64,000 nt of DNA from Ereboglobus sp. (GCA_029974595.1 JARKRC010000072.1:1-64000), one strand, 5' to 3'. Numbered from the stretch's first letter, positions 1 to 9,853 are shown. Numbers and translations are program-made. Notes: generated from the letters alone by a model not told the origin.

Positions 1-1
1 C

Positions 2-91
2 GAATGGATCGAAGCCTTCTACAACCTGCGTCGCCGTCACTCCTCAATCGGAAACCTCTCTCCGGTTGACTTCGAAAACCTTAACAACTGA
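2..91 (+). mobile_element. C-terminal tail of an IS3-family transposase (OrfB, integrase core), cut by window edge
   Basis: Reading from base 2, the frame ends in a stop at 89-91 and encodes WIEAFYNLRRRHSSIGNLSP followed by VDFENLNN. The YN..RRHSS.G..SP..FE block is the standard end of the rve/DDE integrase domain of IS3-family OrfB proteins. Only about 29 residues are visible, so I cannot tell whether the element is intact beyond the window. It marks the left edge of the large minus-strand carbohydrate locus. I could not define the terminal inverted repeat of the element. Confidence 0.85.
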
Positions 92-153
92 TCTGCTTCC
101 TCCACTTGCTCTCTCTGTCTTCAATACAAGGGTAATCCCAAACGGCTCAATTT

Positions 154-171
154 CCCGTAGCTTGCTACGGG
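154..171. repeat. Perfect 8-bp hairpin CCCGTAGC-TT-GCTACGGG
   Basis: The two 8-base arms are exact reverse complements around a 2-base centre, about 60 bases after the IS3 transposase stop. It could belong to the IS end or be a host interspersed repeat. It has no T-tract, so it is not a convincing terminator. Confidence 0.6.
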
Positions 172-194
172 GATGAATGCCGCTCGTTGTCATC

Positions 195-210
195 GGGGCA
201 AAGCCCCTTT
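195..210 (+). terminator. Short GC hairpin with T-run, possible terminator for the IS3 transposase
   Basis: GGGGC-AAA-GCCCC is followed by TTT. The stem is short and the U-tract weak. It lies between the transposase remnant and the convergent GH20 gene, where a terminator would be expected. Function is inferred from position only. Confidence 0.4.
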
Positions 211-269
211 CTGTGATACCCCGGATCTCCGAGGATCTTTACTTTCCCATTTCCCATAATCTTGGTCGA

Positions 270-1928
270 TCATCTGGCCCGAGCGGGGAGGCCGTCAGGA
301 CGGCGGTAGTTGGCCTTGATTTGGTCGAGGTGGCGGAGGGCGGAGGGGAGACGTTGTTGGAAAGAATTCCAGTCACGCGCGGCCTTCGGACTCCAAGCGA
401 CTTCCGCCATAGCGAAGAGACGCGGATACAGATTGTATTCGGCCCGATTCCAATCGAAGAGATACTCGCTCCAGAGGTTAGCCTGGCAACCAATCACTTG
501 TTTTTCGCGATCGGGCGGCGTGCCTTCCGGAACGGGCTCCAGTTGATAAATTTTCTCCAGCGGCACCTGTCGTGGCGTGCGTTTGGTGAGATTATTGTCA
601 ACATGCTCGTAATACGGATCGTCCGGGAGACTCTCGATGGACTCGGCATAGTCCAGATAACAATGGGAGGTCGGCGTCATGATGATGTCGTTGCCTTTTT
701 CCAAAGCGAGCAGCGCCCATTTCCAGTTGCGCCAGACCATCATGGTAGCAGTTGGCGACAGTCCGCCCTCTTGGATTTCGTCCCAGCCGATAATACGGCG
801 TCCGCGGGCGTTGATGTGTTTTTCGATGCGAGCAAGGAACCACGATTGCAGTTCCATCTCGTCCTTCAGGTTGTTCTCGCGGATGACTTTCTGCGCGAAG
901 GCAGACTTTTCCCATTGTTTTTTGGGGGCCTCATCGCCGCCGATGTGTATATAAGGGGAGTCGGGAAACAACGCGCAAACCTCGTCGAAAACATCCTGCA
1001 AGAAGCGGAAGGTTTTCTCCTTGGGCGCGAAAGTGTAGGGATGGACGCCCCATCTTTCCATGACTTTGGGGGCGTAGCTCTCGATATCGGTGTTGCCGAG
1101 TTCCGGGTAGGAAGCGATAGCGGCGGCAGCGTGGCCGGGGATCTCGATTTCAGGGATGATAGTGATGCCGCGCTGGCGGGCGTAGGCAACGATTTCGCGG
1201 ATTTCATCCTGCGTATAATAACCGCCGTATGGCACGCCATCGGGTTTGTTCCGGTCACCGGGCGTGGGAGAGTTGGCACGCCACGATCCGATTTGCGTGA
1301 GCTTGGGGTATTTTTTTATTTCAATACGCCAGCCTTGATCCTCAGTGAGATGCCAGTGCAGGATGTTTAATTTATACAAGGCCATCGAATCGATCATCCG
1401 CTTTACCGCAACCGGCCCGAAAAAATGCCGCCCCTCGTCGAGGTGCATACCACGCCACTTGAAACGAGGCGAGTCGTGGATGCTCACGACCGGCAGAGCG
1501 GCGTCTTGCGCGATGAGTTGCACGAGGGTTTGCAATGCGTAAAATGCTCCCGCGCGCGCGGATGCCTCGATGCGCACGCTGCCGTCTGCCGCGACTTCCA
1601 GCGCGTAGCCCTCTGGGTGGGAGACGTGCGTGTCTGCTGCACGTGATGCGGAATCAACCACGATCACCGGGCGATCCGTCGCAGTCGCTGCAGTCGGATG
1701 GACAGCAAGCCGTAGCCCAGTCCACTCGAAAAGCGTGTCTGCATATACGCGACCAAGGGCGGCATCGGTGCACACGATGACATGCGAGGTGCCCAGCGGA
1801 ATACTTCCGCTGGCGATGTTGCGTACGATTTGCGCAGGACGGGGGATGACGTTGATTTCGCCGACGGCGAGTCCGCCGGACAGGAGGCTGTACGCGAACG
1901 CGGCAAGGAGCAGTTTTCGAATGTTCAT
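270..1928 (-). CDS. Secreted GH20 beta-N-acetylhexosaminidase
   Basis: This 552-residue exported enzyme should remove terminal beta-linked GlcNAc/GalNAc from glycans. I chose the internal start (MNIRKLL...) over an upstream in-frame ATG at 1946, because it places a classic signal peptide (residues 1-23) at the N-terminus. Residues about 26-152 match the GH20b-type N-terminal domain; the TIM barrel runs from about 156. The signature HIGGDEAP lies at 328-335, and the D332-E333 pair supplies the stabilising Asp and the acid/base Glu of GH20 substrate-assisted catalysis. WHLTEDQGWR (192-201) is also typical. It is the last gene of a co-directional locus holding several SGNH esterase-like genes. 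Chitin, peptidoglycan or host glycan substrates are possible and cannot be told apart here. Confidence 0.93.
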   Translation of the reverse strand: MNIRKLLLAAFAYSLLSGGLAVGEINVIPRPAQIVRNIASGSIPLGTSHVIVCTDAALGRVYADTLFEWTGLRLAVHPTAATATDRPVIVVDSASRAADTHVSHPEGYALEVAADGSVRIEASARAGAFYALQTLVQLIAQDAALPVVSIHDSPRFKWRGMHLDEGRHFFGPVAVKRMIDSMALYKLNILHWHLTEDQGWRIEIKKYPKLTQIGSWRANSPTPGDRNKPDGVPYGGYYTQDEIREIVAYARQRGITIIPEIEIPGHAAAAIASYPELGNTDIESYAPKVMERWGVHPYTFAPKEKTFRFLQDVFDEVCALFPDSPYIHIGGDEAPKKQWEKSAFAQKVIRENNLKDEMELQSWFLARIEKHINARGRRIIGWDEIQEGGLSPTATMMVWRNWKWALLALEKGNDIIMTPTSHCYLDYAESIESLPDDPYYEHVDNNLTKRTPRQVPLEKIYQLEPVPEGTPPDREKQVIGCQANLWSEYLFDWNRAEYNLYPRLFAMAEVAWSPKAARDWNSFQQRLPSALRHLDQIKANYRRPDGLPARAR

Positions 1929-2085
1929 AAGTGTTGATAGTTGCAAAAAAAGCGATGCCGGTGGCTATTAGCTCCAGTATGCATGCGCTCGCGTTGCTGA
2001 CCTTCTATGACTTGGTTCATGCTGGCGATTGCTGGGCTTGGTATTTTTTGAAAAAATCCATGCGGTTCTCACGCAACAAGATTGG

Positions 2086-2117
2086 CGGACGGAGCAATCC
2101 CCGGCTTCGCCCGTCCG
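2086..2117. repeat. Intergenic inverted repeat CGGACGG...CCGTCCG between SGNH and GH20 genes
   Basis: Two perfect 7-base arms are separated by 18 bases. On the minus strand it would fold in the transcript leading into the GH20 gene, but no U-tract follows. It may be an RNA-processing or attenuation stem; nothing else recognisable is in this 243-base gap apart from an A/T palindrome at 2043-2057. Confidence 0.35.
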
Positions 2118-2171
2118 AAAATAAGGGCGAAATCCATGTCGAACGCGCCCGAGCCTCTATGGTTCATGGCA

Positions 2172-2951
2172 TTATTTTGGTTGCAGATAAGTATCGTGGG
2201 GGCTTCCGCGCTGGGCGGCCAAAATGGCGCGAGCGACCGGCTGGGCGAGCATCGAATAACCCAATGAGCTATAATGCACGTCGCTGGGCCTCTGGGTAAT
2301 ATTAAGGATTGGCTTCACAAAGTTGTAGAGATCGCTGACAAGGACTCCTTTCTGGCGCATGACATCGAGAGCCTTTGCATTGTAAGGCAGTTCGGCGCCT
2401 GGTTTTCGTCCAGCGCTGCCTTCTTGCGGAATCGGCGTGGTGGTGGCGAAGACGACTTTTGCCCCTGTCGCCCGCAGCTTGTCTATAAGTATTCTCAGAT
2501 TCTTCTCATAGCCATCCAGATCTGGCCCCTTGCTGGTCAGATCATGAAGTCCCCAGTTACAGTAAATGACTGCCCACGTTTTCCCCTTGGGTGGTTTGAT
2601 CCAGGTGTCGATATTTTCAAGCGTGAAGGTCGTGTTCTGTGCGTTGGCGGGAACACGGTAAACATTCATCAGCTGGTAAATGAGGGAGCGCGCCTCGGCC
2701 GTATAACCGATAGAAATGGAATCGCCGATGATCAATGCATTAGGATTGGAGGCATAGGCATCGGCGGGAGTATAAAATACAAAGGGCGGGGAGGTTGGTC
2801 GCAAACCGGCGGCTTGCACAGCGGCGTCCCATGACGCCTTGTCATCATATATACTGGCGGCGCGGCCCGCAAGCGCGGCCACAAATAATACCGTTATGCA
2901 TGCCAAGCTAAATTTGATCTTAATGGAGACTGTATTTTTTGATATGTTCAT
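2172..2951 (-). CDS. Secreted SGNH/GDSL-type hydrolase
   Basis: The 259-residue protein has an N-terminal signal sequence (about residues 1-32). Block I is IIGDSISIGY with the nucleophile Ser78. An Asn-containing block (IYCNWGLHDL) and the C-terminal DVHYSSLGY block supply the Asn and the Asp/His of the SGNH triad. Such enzymes in glycan loci commonly remove acetyl or other acyl groups from sugars. It sits between a YncE-like propeller and the GH20 enzyme on the same strand, which suggests deacylation of the same polymer. The exact ester substrate cannot be read from sequence. Confidence 0.85.
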   Translation of the reverse strand: MNISKNTVSIKIKFSLACITVLFVAALAGRAASIYDDKASWDAAVQAAGLRPTSPPFVFYTPADAYASNPNALIIGDSISIGYTAEARSLIYQLMNVYRVPANAQNTTFTLENIDTWIKPPKGKTWAVIYCNWGLHDLTSKGPDLDGYEKNLRILIDKLRATGAKVVFATTTPIPQEGSAGRKPGAELPYNAKALDVMRQKGVLVSDLYNFVKPILNITQRPSDVHYSSLGYSMLAQPVARAILAAQRGSPHDTYLQPK

Positions 2952-3067
2952 TGCTGGAGGTTTGATTTACAAGGACGTAAATTATATTTTTTAATAACAT
3001 TATTAGGTTTCCGTGCATGCAATGCGAGCCGAACTGGGGAATTCAGAATCTTTGCCAGTTGTTTCTT

Positions 3068-4249
3068 TTAATTTCTTGCGGATATCAAGGCGGCAGGCTG
3101 GCCGGGAAGTTCGAGAACATCTCCTGTTGAAACCCATTCCTTTCCATCGAAGCTAAAAACTGCCAGATTTCCCGGTCCAAATTGAGTTGCAAAAATCTGC
3201 TTTGAGTCACTCGAAAAAGCTGCTCCTTGCGGAACCCCGTCCAATTTCAATGCTTGGGTTTGCCTTAAGCTTCCATCTTCCTGCACAGAATAGATGTAAA
3301 GTCGTGCGGGGCGACCAAACCATGGATTTTGCGGATTGCAAATATTGGCACCATCGAAACATGTCGCTGCGACCCAACGCCCGTCAGGTGAAATAAATAC
3401 GCCTTCTGGGATGCGTCCTGCGGGAACATTATCGCGAATAGCCCATTCTCCAGTCGCGCTCTTCTCGAGAAGACTGATGACATCGGCGCCGATCGTACAG
3501 CTTACGAGTATACGTTGCCCGTCTGGAAAAAATGCAATGTGGTAGGGGCGCATCGGCATTTTTATACGCTGGCGTAATGAAAGTTCTCCTTTTGTATTTA
3601 CATCGAAAACCAGCATCGTATGTGCTTCGTGCAGCGTTGCAAAGGCAGTGGTTTCGTCCGGCGAAATTGCAATGTCGGCAATCGAATCTTCCGGCGAGGC
3701 CACAGCCCATTTCTTTTCAATTTTCATTCCCTCTGCGCTTAAAGAAATTAATGCAATGGCTCCTTCACCGCGCAAGGCTACCCAGGCCTGACCGCCATTA
3801 TTGGATATGCGAATACCGGATGGTTGTATACCGGCGTCAATCTCGCCGAGCCGTTCCAATCCCCGCTCTGTCAAGCGTAAGCGGGTAATGCGAGAATCTT
3901 GGCTCAATTGGCCCGGTTTCCGGGGATCGGCTCTCATAGCTGAAGCAACTAAGATCTCACGTCCATCTTTGCTGATAGCAGCTTCTGATGGAGGGCCGAC
4001 AACACTGCAAGGAACATTTTCTGCGTGCCATATTCGTGTTGGGTTTGCCGAGATATCCAGTATTGAAATACATCCTGGCCGGGGCATCGGACGAACAAAC
4101 ATCGCTTCTTTCGCATAAAAGCTTGTTTGATCATTGATTGAAATAACAAATTGTGGAGACATGGCTAAAGCTGATGGGAGGGTCAAAGAGAGTGCGGCAC
4201 CAACGCTAAGGAGCGTCCTTTTTTTAAAGAAGGGAATGGGATGGTTCAT
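3068..4249 (-). CDS. Secreted YncE/lactonase-like beta-propeller protein
   Basis: This is a 393-residue protein. I prefer the start at MNHPIPFFKKRTLL because it gives a normal signal peptide (basic n-region, hydrophobic core, LPSALA cleavage-like site); an upstream ATG would add 14 residues ahead of it. The mature part consists of repeated blade-like segments such as AAISKDGREILVAS, GIRISNNGGQAWVAL, DIAISPDETTAFATLHEA and GVFISPDGRWVAATCFDG, as in YncE/6-phosphogluconolactonase-type seven-bladed propellers. No catalytic residues can be assigned. In this locus it could bind a ligand or act as a lactonase; I treat the function as unknown. Confidence 0.75.
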   Translation of the reverse strand: MNHPIPFFKKRTLLSVGAALSLTLPSALAMSPQFVISINDQTSFYAKEAMFVRPMPRPGCISILDISANPTRIWHAENVPCSVVGPPSEAAISKDGREILVASAMRADPRKPGQLSQDSRITRLRLTERGLERLGEIDAGIQPSGIRISNNGGQAWVALRGEGAIALISLSAEGMKIEKKWAVASPEDSIADIAISPDETTAFATLHEAHTMLVFDVNTKGELSLRQRIKMPMRPYHIAFFPDGQRILVSCTIGADVISLLEKSATGEWAIRDNVPAGRIPEGVFISPDGRWVAATCFDGANICNPQNPWFGRPARLYIYSVQEDGSLRQTQALKLDGVPQGAAFSSDSKQIFATQFGPGNLAVFSFDGKEWVSTGDVLELPGQPAALISARN

Positions 4250-4301
4250 GATCGTTATAAAAAAGCCGAAATAGATATTTGATACATTCAAACCTGAATT
4301 C

Positions 4302-5603
4302 TCATTTTACTTGTTCGGGTGAAACGGGTTTTAGTTTTGGAGAGAGGAGGTGGAAGAGCAGTAATGATATGAGATAGCATGAGCCCGCGATAATAAAGAG
4401 AGTCCGATATACTCCGGTATTGTCTCCATCTCCTGCTTGCTGAAAAAGAAATCTGGTGATAGCGAGTAATGACATCGCACCGAAGGCTCCCGCGGTTCCG
4501 CCAAGTCCAACAACTGATGCTACTGCACTCTTGGGGAACATATCTGAAACGGTAGTGAAAATGTTGGAAGAGAACCCTTGGTGTGCAGCCGCCGCGAGTG
4601 CAACCAGTCCTACGGCCACCCACTCATGGCTGACTATACCGGCAAAGGCGACCGGAACGGTGCACAGTGAGCAAATTAACAAAGCAATCTTTCGTGAGGC
4701 ATTAACCGACATTCCTCTTCCAAGTAAAAAGGTAGAAATGTAACCTCCGCCGATACTTCCTAAATCTGCTATTACATAGATGACGACAAAGTGTAACCCA
4801 AATTCTGTAATTGAGAGATTGAACTTTTGATTAAAGAACAATGGGAGGAGATAGAAATACCACCGCCAAGCAGCATCCGTCATAAATTTTGCCAAAATAA
4901 ATGCCCAGGTTTGACGTAGCTTGAGTAGTACAAGCCATGGGATTTTACTGGCAACAGGTTCAGGCGGGTCGCTTTCGATATAAGCACGTTCTTCTATGGA
5001 GAGAAAGCGGGACTTAGCGGGTGTTTGATATAATATAAGCCATGCGGCCAACCAAATAAAGCCTACAGCTCCTGTAACAATAAATGCAAACTGCCATCCA
5101 AATAATACAAATAACCAAGGCACCAACAAGGGTGCTGTGATGGCGCCGACATTACTTCCGGCATTGAAAATACCTGCGACAAGCGCGCGTTCTTTGCGAG
5201 GGAACCACTCTGCTGTGGTTTTAACAGCGGCCGGAAATACGCCGGATTCACCAAGTCCAAGGAGAAAACGCATGAATCCAAAGCCTCCCAGTGTACTCAT
5301 GACGGCGTGCCCCATCGCAGCAAGGCTCCATGTGGTCACTGCCAGAATGAACCCTTTACGTGTTCCCAGCCAATCGAGAAGGCGGCCAAAACTCGCCAAT
5401 CCGATGGCATAGGCAATTTCAAAACAGAAAACGATGTCAGTATATTGTGCGGGGGTCCAGCCAAACGTCTTAATCAACTCCGGCGATAGAATTCCAAGAA
5501 CAAAGCGATCCAGATAATTGATGGTGAGCGCGAAGAAAAGCATCGCGCAGATGCTCCAGCGAAAAAAACCGCGTTTTTTAGCAATGGATGTAATTTGATT
5601 CAT
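4302..5603 (-). CDS. MFS transporter, anion:cation symporter (ACS/hexuronate-like) family
   Basis: The 433-residue inner-membrane protein has about 12 hydrophobic helices. The first loop LDRFVLGILSPEL and the region GLASFGRLLDWLGTRKGF fit the N-terminal half and motif A of the ACS family, whose members import hexuronates, aldonates and related organic anions by proton symport. GESGVFPAAVKTTAEWFP is another family-typical stretch. It is the only inner-membrane importer in the minus-strand locus, so it probably carries the monomer released by the secreted enzymes. The sugar-acid preference is inferred from family resemblance only. Confidence 0.85.
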   Translation of the reverse strand: MNQITSIAKKRGFFRWSICAMLFFALTINYLDRFVLGILSPELIKTFGWTPAQYTDIVFCFEIAYAIGLASFGRLLDWLGTRKGFILAVTTWSLAAMGHAVMSTLGGFGFMRFLLGLGESGVFPAAVKTTAEWFPRKERALVAGIFNAGSNVGAITAPLLVPWLFVLFGWQFAFIVTGAVGFIWLAAWLILYQTPAKSRFLSIEERAYIESDPPEPVASKIPWLVLLKLRQTWAFILAKFMTDAAWRWYFYLLPLFFNQKFNLSITEFGLHFVVIYVIADLGSIGGGYISTFLLGRGMSVNASRKIALLICSLCTVPVAFAGIVSHEWVAVGLVALAAAAHQGFSSNIFTTVSDMFPKSAVASVVGLGGTAGAFGAMSLLAITRFLFQQAGDGDNTGVYRTLFIIAGSCYLISLLLFHLLSPKLKPVSPEQVK

Positions 5604-5726
5604 GATAAAGTTTGGGGCTGGCAGTTGATCTATATTAACAGGAAATCTCCACCTTCTTATAATTATAAATGTGTATTCAGGAATTCACTAACCTTACATC
5701 AGGCATTGGAAATTTCTGTTTTCATA

Positions 5727-7934
5727 CTATGGTTTGAGCTGTTTCGAAAAATCAGCATCTGCTTCGTAGGCCTTTTTACCGCGAGTATCTATATTGGAGG
5801 TAAACCCCGGTCCCCCTCCAGCAACATAACCGTCACTGCGGCCGCTTTCATCTCGACTAACCCAGAACGCATAGAGTTTTCCTTTTTCCAGCTTAAATTC
5901 AAAACGTACCGGCTTGTTCGCAAGCACAGAAAGATCGCTGCCGCCTTTCCATTTCATTTGAGCGATCGTAGTGTTATTTCTAATACTTTCGCTGTTCTCA
6001 AAGGTAAAGGGAGCGATGGGCTTTCCGTCCATATCAGCAACCTGAGCAACCAGTTCACCTTTGTCTGCATTGACATTTACGAATAGGTTTTTGCCTGTAA
6101 ACACTACGGGACGCGTTGTGAGTATACCTTCATCAGGCGTATTCATTGATGCAAAGCCATCACGTCGCAAAAAGGCCACGCCCATGGCGCCGTTGTCATG
6201 CATGGCAGAGTTTAGTATGCCACCTTCGGCTTTGGGGTCCCACGGGCGCGAGGTATCACCGGCAAAACCTGTATAATAAATCAGCAGCTTGTCCCCGCGT
6301 ATTGCCATTAGGTTTCCGACACTCTGCACATAGCCGCAATCCCAGTCGCCGTATTTCTGGGTGGATTTGATTGCTAGGGTGCGATCCGGACGATCCCAAT
6401 GGAATCCATCACGGCTGTAGGCGAAGTTTAATGCCGTAAGCTTTCCGATTCCACGTTCGGCCCAGTATGCGTTTTCGGGACCATAGAAAAGTTGGAAGAA
6501 CGAGATGAGGATACTTTCATAAGCACAGGTATCCATGTTGTATAGCTCCACCGATTGGTTGTCGTTTTCAGGGATGCCATCATCAAAATGTTTATCTAGC
6601 TTGTCGGTGGATGCCCAAAACACTGGTGCGGTCGGAGTCCATTTGGAACCGAGGAGGAAATCATCAGCTTCCAAATAACCACGTGAGCGTCCAAGCTTGA
6701 GATCAGGCAGATACCAGCGAAGGGAGTAAACCCATTTTTTGCGGAATGGATTGTAGAAAAAAGTTACACGGTCACCGGCGTAGCCACCCCATCCGCGATC
6801 ATCCCAGTGAATCCCATCTGGTGATGTATAGGCGCGTACTCGGCGAGTGTTTTCGTTTGGCCCGCGGAGTAGCATCTTGTAGCGTTCCTGAGGATTTGTT
6901 TCCCAGTAATCCAACACTACGCTCCAAGAGTCCGGCTCTTGCTCAATAATTTTATTTGTGCCCGGAAATATATCAAGAACAGGTCGTTCCCATTTCAGTC
7001 CATCTTTACTTGTCGCGTAGGCCAGATTGGTGACATGTCCGGCTTCATACCAGATTTCATAAACCTGCTTTTCATGGCTCCACCAGATTGAGCCGCCAAG
7101 AGGAGCCGCAACCGGGCGATCACCATAGCGGGACTTTTTTTCCAATTCCGTTTCCGGTTTGAGCACAGGATTTCCCTCATATTTTTCCGGATAGTGGAAT
7201 TCCCGGGTAAGTGTTGTATTTTCAATAAGGAAATCATCCACGAACAATTGTCGTCCGATATCTATGGGCACTACATCGGGACGATTCTTCAGATACGGAA
7301 CCGGTTGCGGATTATCAGGGCGGACTTCACGTTGTGGGGGCCACTGTCTGGGGATTACAATGTTATTGTAGAGTACTTCACCTGTTGCGGTGTTTTCTAC
7401 TGCAATGCCTGCGAGGAGTGTAAACTTGGGCATGACAATCCTTTCACCGGCTTTAATGGAACGTGTCATTATTGACAAATTACGGTCGGGGAATTTGTCA
7501 AAGATCTCTGATACTTCCAATGTATCTCGTTCGGCAAATCCTTGCTTTTTCATGGCCTTAACAGCAGCCTTGTCGCTGGCAAAAGCTACGCCGATAATGT
7601 CTCCACTTTTCGTGCAATGAAAAGTGTGTTCACGATCTGAACGCAGCATGTAGAACTCCCGCCCATCCATGTATGCCGGAAGTTTGGTTCCCCATCCGAG
7701 TAGCCTTTTGTCTGTGTATTTCTGATCGCTAAAAAAGGCAACCCGAGTCAAAACTGGATCGGTTGTGAACGCCGATATTTCGATAGGCTCTTCAAAATCA
7801 GGCGACATTGTTGCAGCATTCCATGGGACATTGTTCTTTGCACCTATGTAAATCAAAGGAGTCACAGGATTATTTCCGGCCGAAATTGATAGCGACAGCA
7901 TGCTAAAACACAACACGATGAAGTTAGTTTTCAT
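5727..7934 (-). CDS. Secreted GH32/GH43-like five-bladed propeller protein
   Basis: This 735-residue exported protein starts at MKTNFIVLCF; an ATG three codons upstream is less likely because the signal peptide begins here. After a beta-sandwich-like N-terminal part of about 200 residues comes RQLFVDDFLIENT, the hallmark of a large verrucomicrobial/planctomycete family of predicted glycosidases with a GH32/43-like fold. Repeated motifs follow (YEIWYEAG, YATSKDGLKWERP, YTSPDGIHWDD, YSRDGFHWDRP), each marking a blade edge. A C-terminal beta-sandwich closes the protein. No activity has been demonstrated for the subgroup as far as I know, so substrate is open. Confidence 0.75.
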   Translation of the reverse strand: MKTNFIVLCFSMLSLSISAGNNPVTPLIYIGAKNNVPWNAATMSPDFEEPIEISAFTTDPVLTRVAFFSDQKYTDKRLLGWGTKLPAYMDGREFYMLRSDREHTFHCTKSGDIIGVAFASDKAAVKAMKKQGFAERDTLEVSEIFDKFPDRNLSIMTRSIKAGERIVMPKFTLLAGIAVENTATGEVLYNNIVIPRQWPPQREVRPDNPQPVPYLKNRPDVVPIDIGRQLFVDDFLIENTTLTREFHYPEKYEGNPVLKPETELEKKSRYGDRPVAAPLGGSIWWSHEKQVYEIWYEAGHVTNLAYATSKDGLKWERPVLDIFPGTNKIIEQEPDSWSVVLDYWETNPQERYKMLLRGPNENTRRVRAYTSPDGIHWDDRGWGGYAGDRVTFFYNPFRKKWVYSLRWYLPDLKLGRSRGYLEADDFLLGSKWTPTAPVFWASTDKLDKHFDDGIPENDNQSVELYNMDTCAYESILISFFQLFYGPENAYWAERGIGKLTALNFAYSRDGFHWDRPDRTLAIKSTQKYGDWDCGYVQSVGNLMAIRGDKLLIYYTGFAGDTSRPWDPKAEGGILNSAMHDNGAMGVAFLRRDGFASMNTPDEGILTTRPVVFTGKNLFVNVNADKGELVAQVADMDGKPIAPFTFENSESIRNNTTIAQMKWKGGSDLSVLANKPVRFEFKLEKGKLYAFWVSRDESGRSDGYVAGGGPGFTSNIDTRGKKAYEADADFSKQLKP

Positions 7935-8050
7935 TTGAGTCATATAATTTGGTATGTTAGAGTGTTTTTTTGGGAGGAAAATTAGCTTGGTTCTTTCGGA
8001 TTACATTGTTATAATACACCAAGGATTTTCTCTCTTTCCTTTTAGCTATA

Positions 8051-9853
8051 TTATTTGACAGGAGTGTAGGCTTCCACTTCGGTGGTGAACATGAATTGAG
8101 GATCGTAGTAACCGACACGTTCCTCATATTTGTCGGCATAGGTGAGGCGGATATAGCGCGCCTCCTGAGGGCGAAAGATGAAGGTGCGTTTTTCTTCCTT
8201 TGCCTGCGAAAAAACATATTCACCCACTGTGTTGAATTTTTTCCCATTCATACTCAATGAAACGATAATCGTTCTGGTAGAGCCAAAGGGAGGCACCCCT
8301 GCAATGATGCAGCCAAGGGTTTGCGTTGTTTGCAGGTCGATGGTCACATGCTTGGGAAAATCCCGGCCGTTTCCCGTGCAAAAAGTACTTCCTGCTTTGG
8401 CCTCCCAACTACCGTCCGTAAGCGAAGTGGTGGCCCCCCATGCTGTGGAGCTTCTATTTAAATCCGTGGTTTCGCAGGTTTTTTTTAGCGCCAGATTTTC
8501 AGGATTATACCCTTGCGGAACCGGAGGTTGTTCCGGTCCCAGAATCGAGCGGCCCAAGGCTGCCTCAGCTGAGGAGGGACGGAGCGTATAGTGGCGCGGA
8601 AGGGGCCGGGCAAGTTCTTGCTGGAGTTTGACAAGGGCAAGTTCTCCAGTGCGAAGATCGCGGACGACTTCGTCGATGTTTTTGGCATCTTTATTGGGGA
8701 CTTCGATATTTCTCCAATTTTGGCGTCGAACATTGTTGCGGAGGACTGTGAGATTATGCACTTTCTGCGCTTGCTCAAGCATAGGAGTGTTCTCAATGGC
8801 AAGGTTGATCCCTTTGTCAAAATTCTCTTTTTTGTAAACTCCGATTGAGACCTCATCAATGATCAGCTCATAATAATCCTCTTTCAGATTTTTGACTATG
8901 AGCAGTTGCTGGTTTAGTGTTTGTATAAAGTCGGAAACCTTTATGGCGAGTGCAATGGTGGCCTCCCTGAAGTCGATCGGAAAGGGCAGCGCCGCATCCA
9001 GCTGCGTCCACTTGACAAGACCATCCTTATAGAATTTGAGGCCGCTGAGCTTGGTATTGGCGGCCTTGGCGGAAGGCGCCGAGGCATCGATTTCAACATA
9101 GGTGACTATTGCGGGAGCGTTCCAGGCTTTGAGCAGTTCCGCCGCCATGAGAAGGTGCCCCCCGGGCTGGGGGTGGATGCGATCACGAATGATATCCTGC
9201 GCCCCTTTGGGATCGAGTAGATAGGCTCTTTTAAGGCCCAGAACAACGGGAGCGTTTAGGTCGGCACAGAGGAGGCCGTTTTCTTTCGCGAGGTTTCGCA
9301 CATACTCGCCATACTTCAACAGCACTGCATTGTAGCCGCCCGGAAACCTTGGTTCCCTTGTGTAATCATCGTAGGGGGAGGGCTCGATGAGTGTGATGCG
9401 TGCGCCGGGGAGTTTACTACGGATATCCTTGACGATGCTTGCCAAGCCATTCGCGTAGGTGTCATAGGTTTCCTGCTCAAAGGCCCTGTTCCGGCCATCA
9501 TTCATTCCCAGCATGATGGTGACGACATTTGGATTAAAGGGATAAAGGTCGCGGTTTAGGCGAGTTGTGATATTCCCGCCATAGCCTCCGGTAACGCGGT
9601 CGCCTCCCCAGCCAGAGTTGGTGAAGATGGCGTTGAGTGTGGGAAAGCGCGTGATCGTGTAAGTCTCAACAAAGGATGTGTAGAGGCGCTGCTCGGTAAT
9701 GCTGTCTCCATAGAAGAGAACATGGTCGCCGGGTTTTATTTCATAGGGTTGACTGGCCGAAAAGCCATGTGGGAGAATCAGGAGTGTAAGAATAGAGCAA
9801 AGGAATCCCAACATACGGGAATTTTGCAGGAGTTTGATATTAAGGCTATTCAT
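8051..9853 (-). CDS. Secreted SGNH hydrolase with C-terminal discoidin (F5/8 type C) domain
   Basis: The 600-residue protein has a signal peptide (to about residue 34). Block I, FYGDSITEQR, contains the nucleophile Ser51. GMNDGR forms the Asn block, and the Asp/His block is RIHPQPGGH. The central part (about 260-440) is helical and includes conserved segments seen in similar SGNH proteins. From about residue 455, NLALKKTCETTD...ARYIRLTY is a discoidin/F5-8C carbohydrate-binding domain. Fusion of a deacylase with a sugar-binding module fits surface glycan processing. It is the second SGNH enzyme in the locus and the only one with its own binding module. Confidence 0.85.
   Translation of the reverse strand: MNSLNIKLLQNSRMLGFLCSILTLLILPHGFSASQPYEIKPGDHVLFYGDSITEQRLYTSFVETYTITRFPTLNAIFTNSGWGGDRVTGGYGGNITTRLNRDLYPFNPNVVTIMLGMNDGRNRAFEQETYDTYANGLASIVKDIRSKLPGARITLIEPSPYDDYTREPRFPGGYNAVLLKYGEYVRNLAKENGLLCADLNAPVVLGLKRAYLLDPKGAQDIIRDRIHPQPGGHLLMAAELLKAWNAPAIVTYVEIDASAPSAKAANTKLSGLKFYKDGLVKWTQLDAALPFPIDFREATIALAIKVSDFIQTLNQQLLIVKNLKEDYYELIIDEVSIGVYKKENFDKGINLAIENTPMLEQAQKVHNLTVLRNNVRRQNWRNIEVPNKDAKNIDEVVRDLRTGELALVKLQQELARPLPRHYTLRPSSAEAALGRSILGPEQPPVPQGYNPENLALKKTCETTDLNRSSTAWGATTSLTDGSWEAKAGSTFCTGNGRDFPKHVTIDLQTTQTLGCIIAGVPPFGSTRTIIVSLSMNGKKFNTVGEYVFSQAKEEKRTFIFRPQEARYIRLTYADKYEERVGYYDPQFMFTTEVEAYTPVK

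Noticed and set aside
177-1370. 397-codon plus-strand frame opposite GH20
   Set aside because: GH20 motifs, including the HIGGDEAP catalytic site, are on the minus strand; this frame has none.
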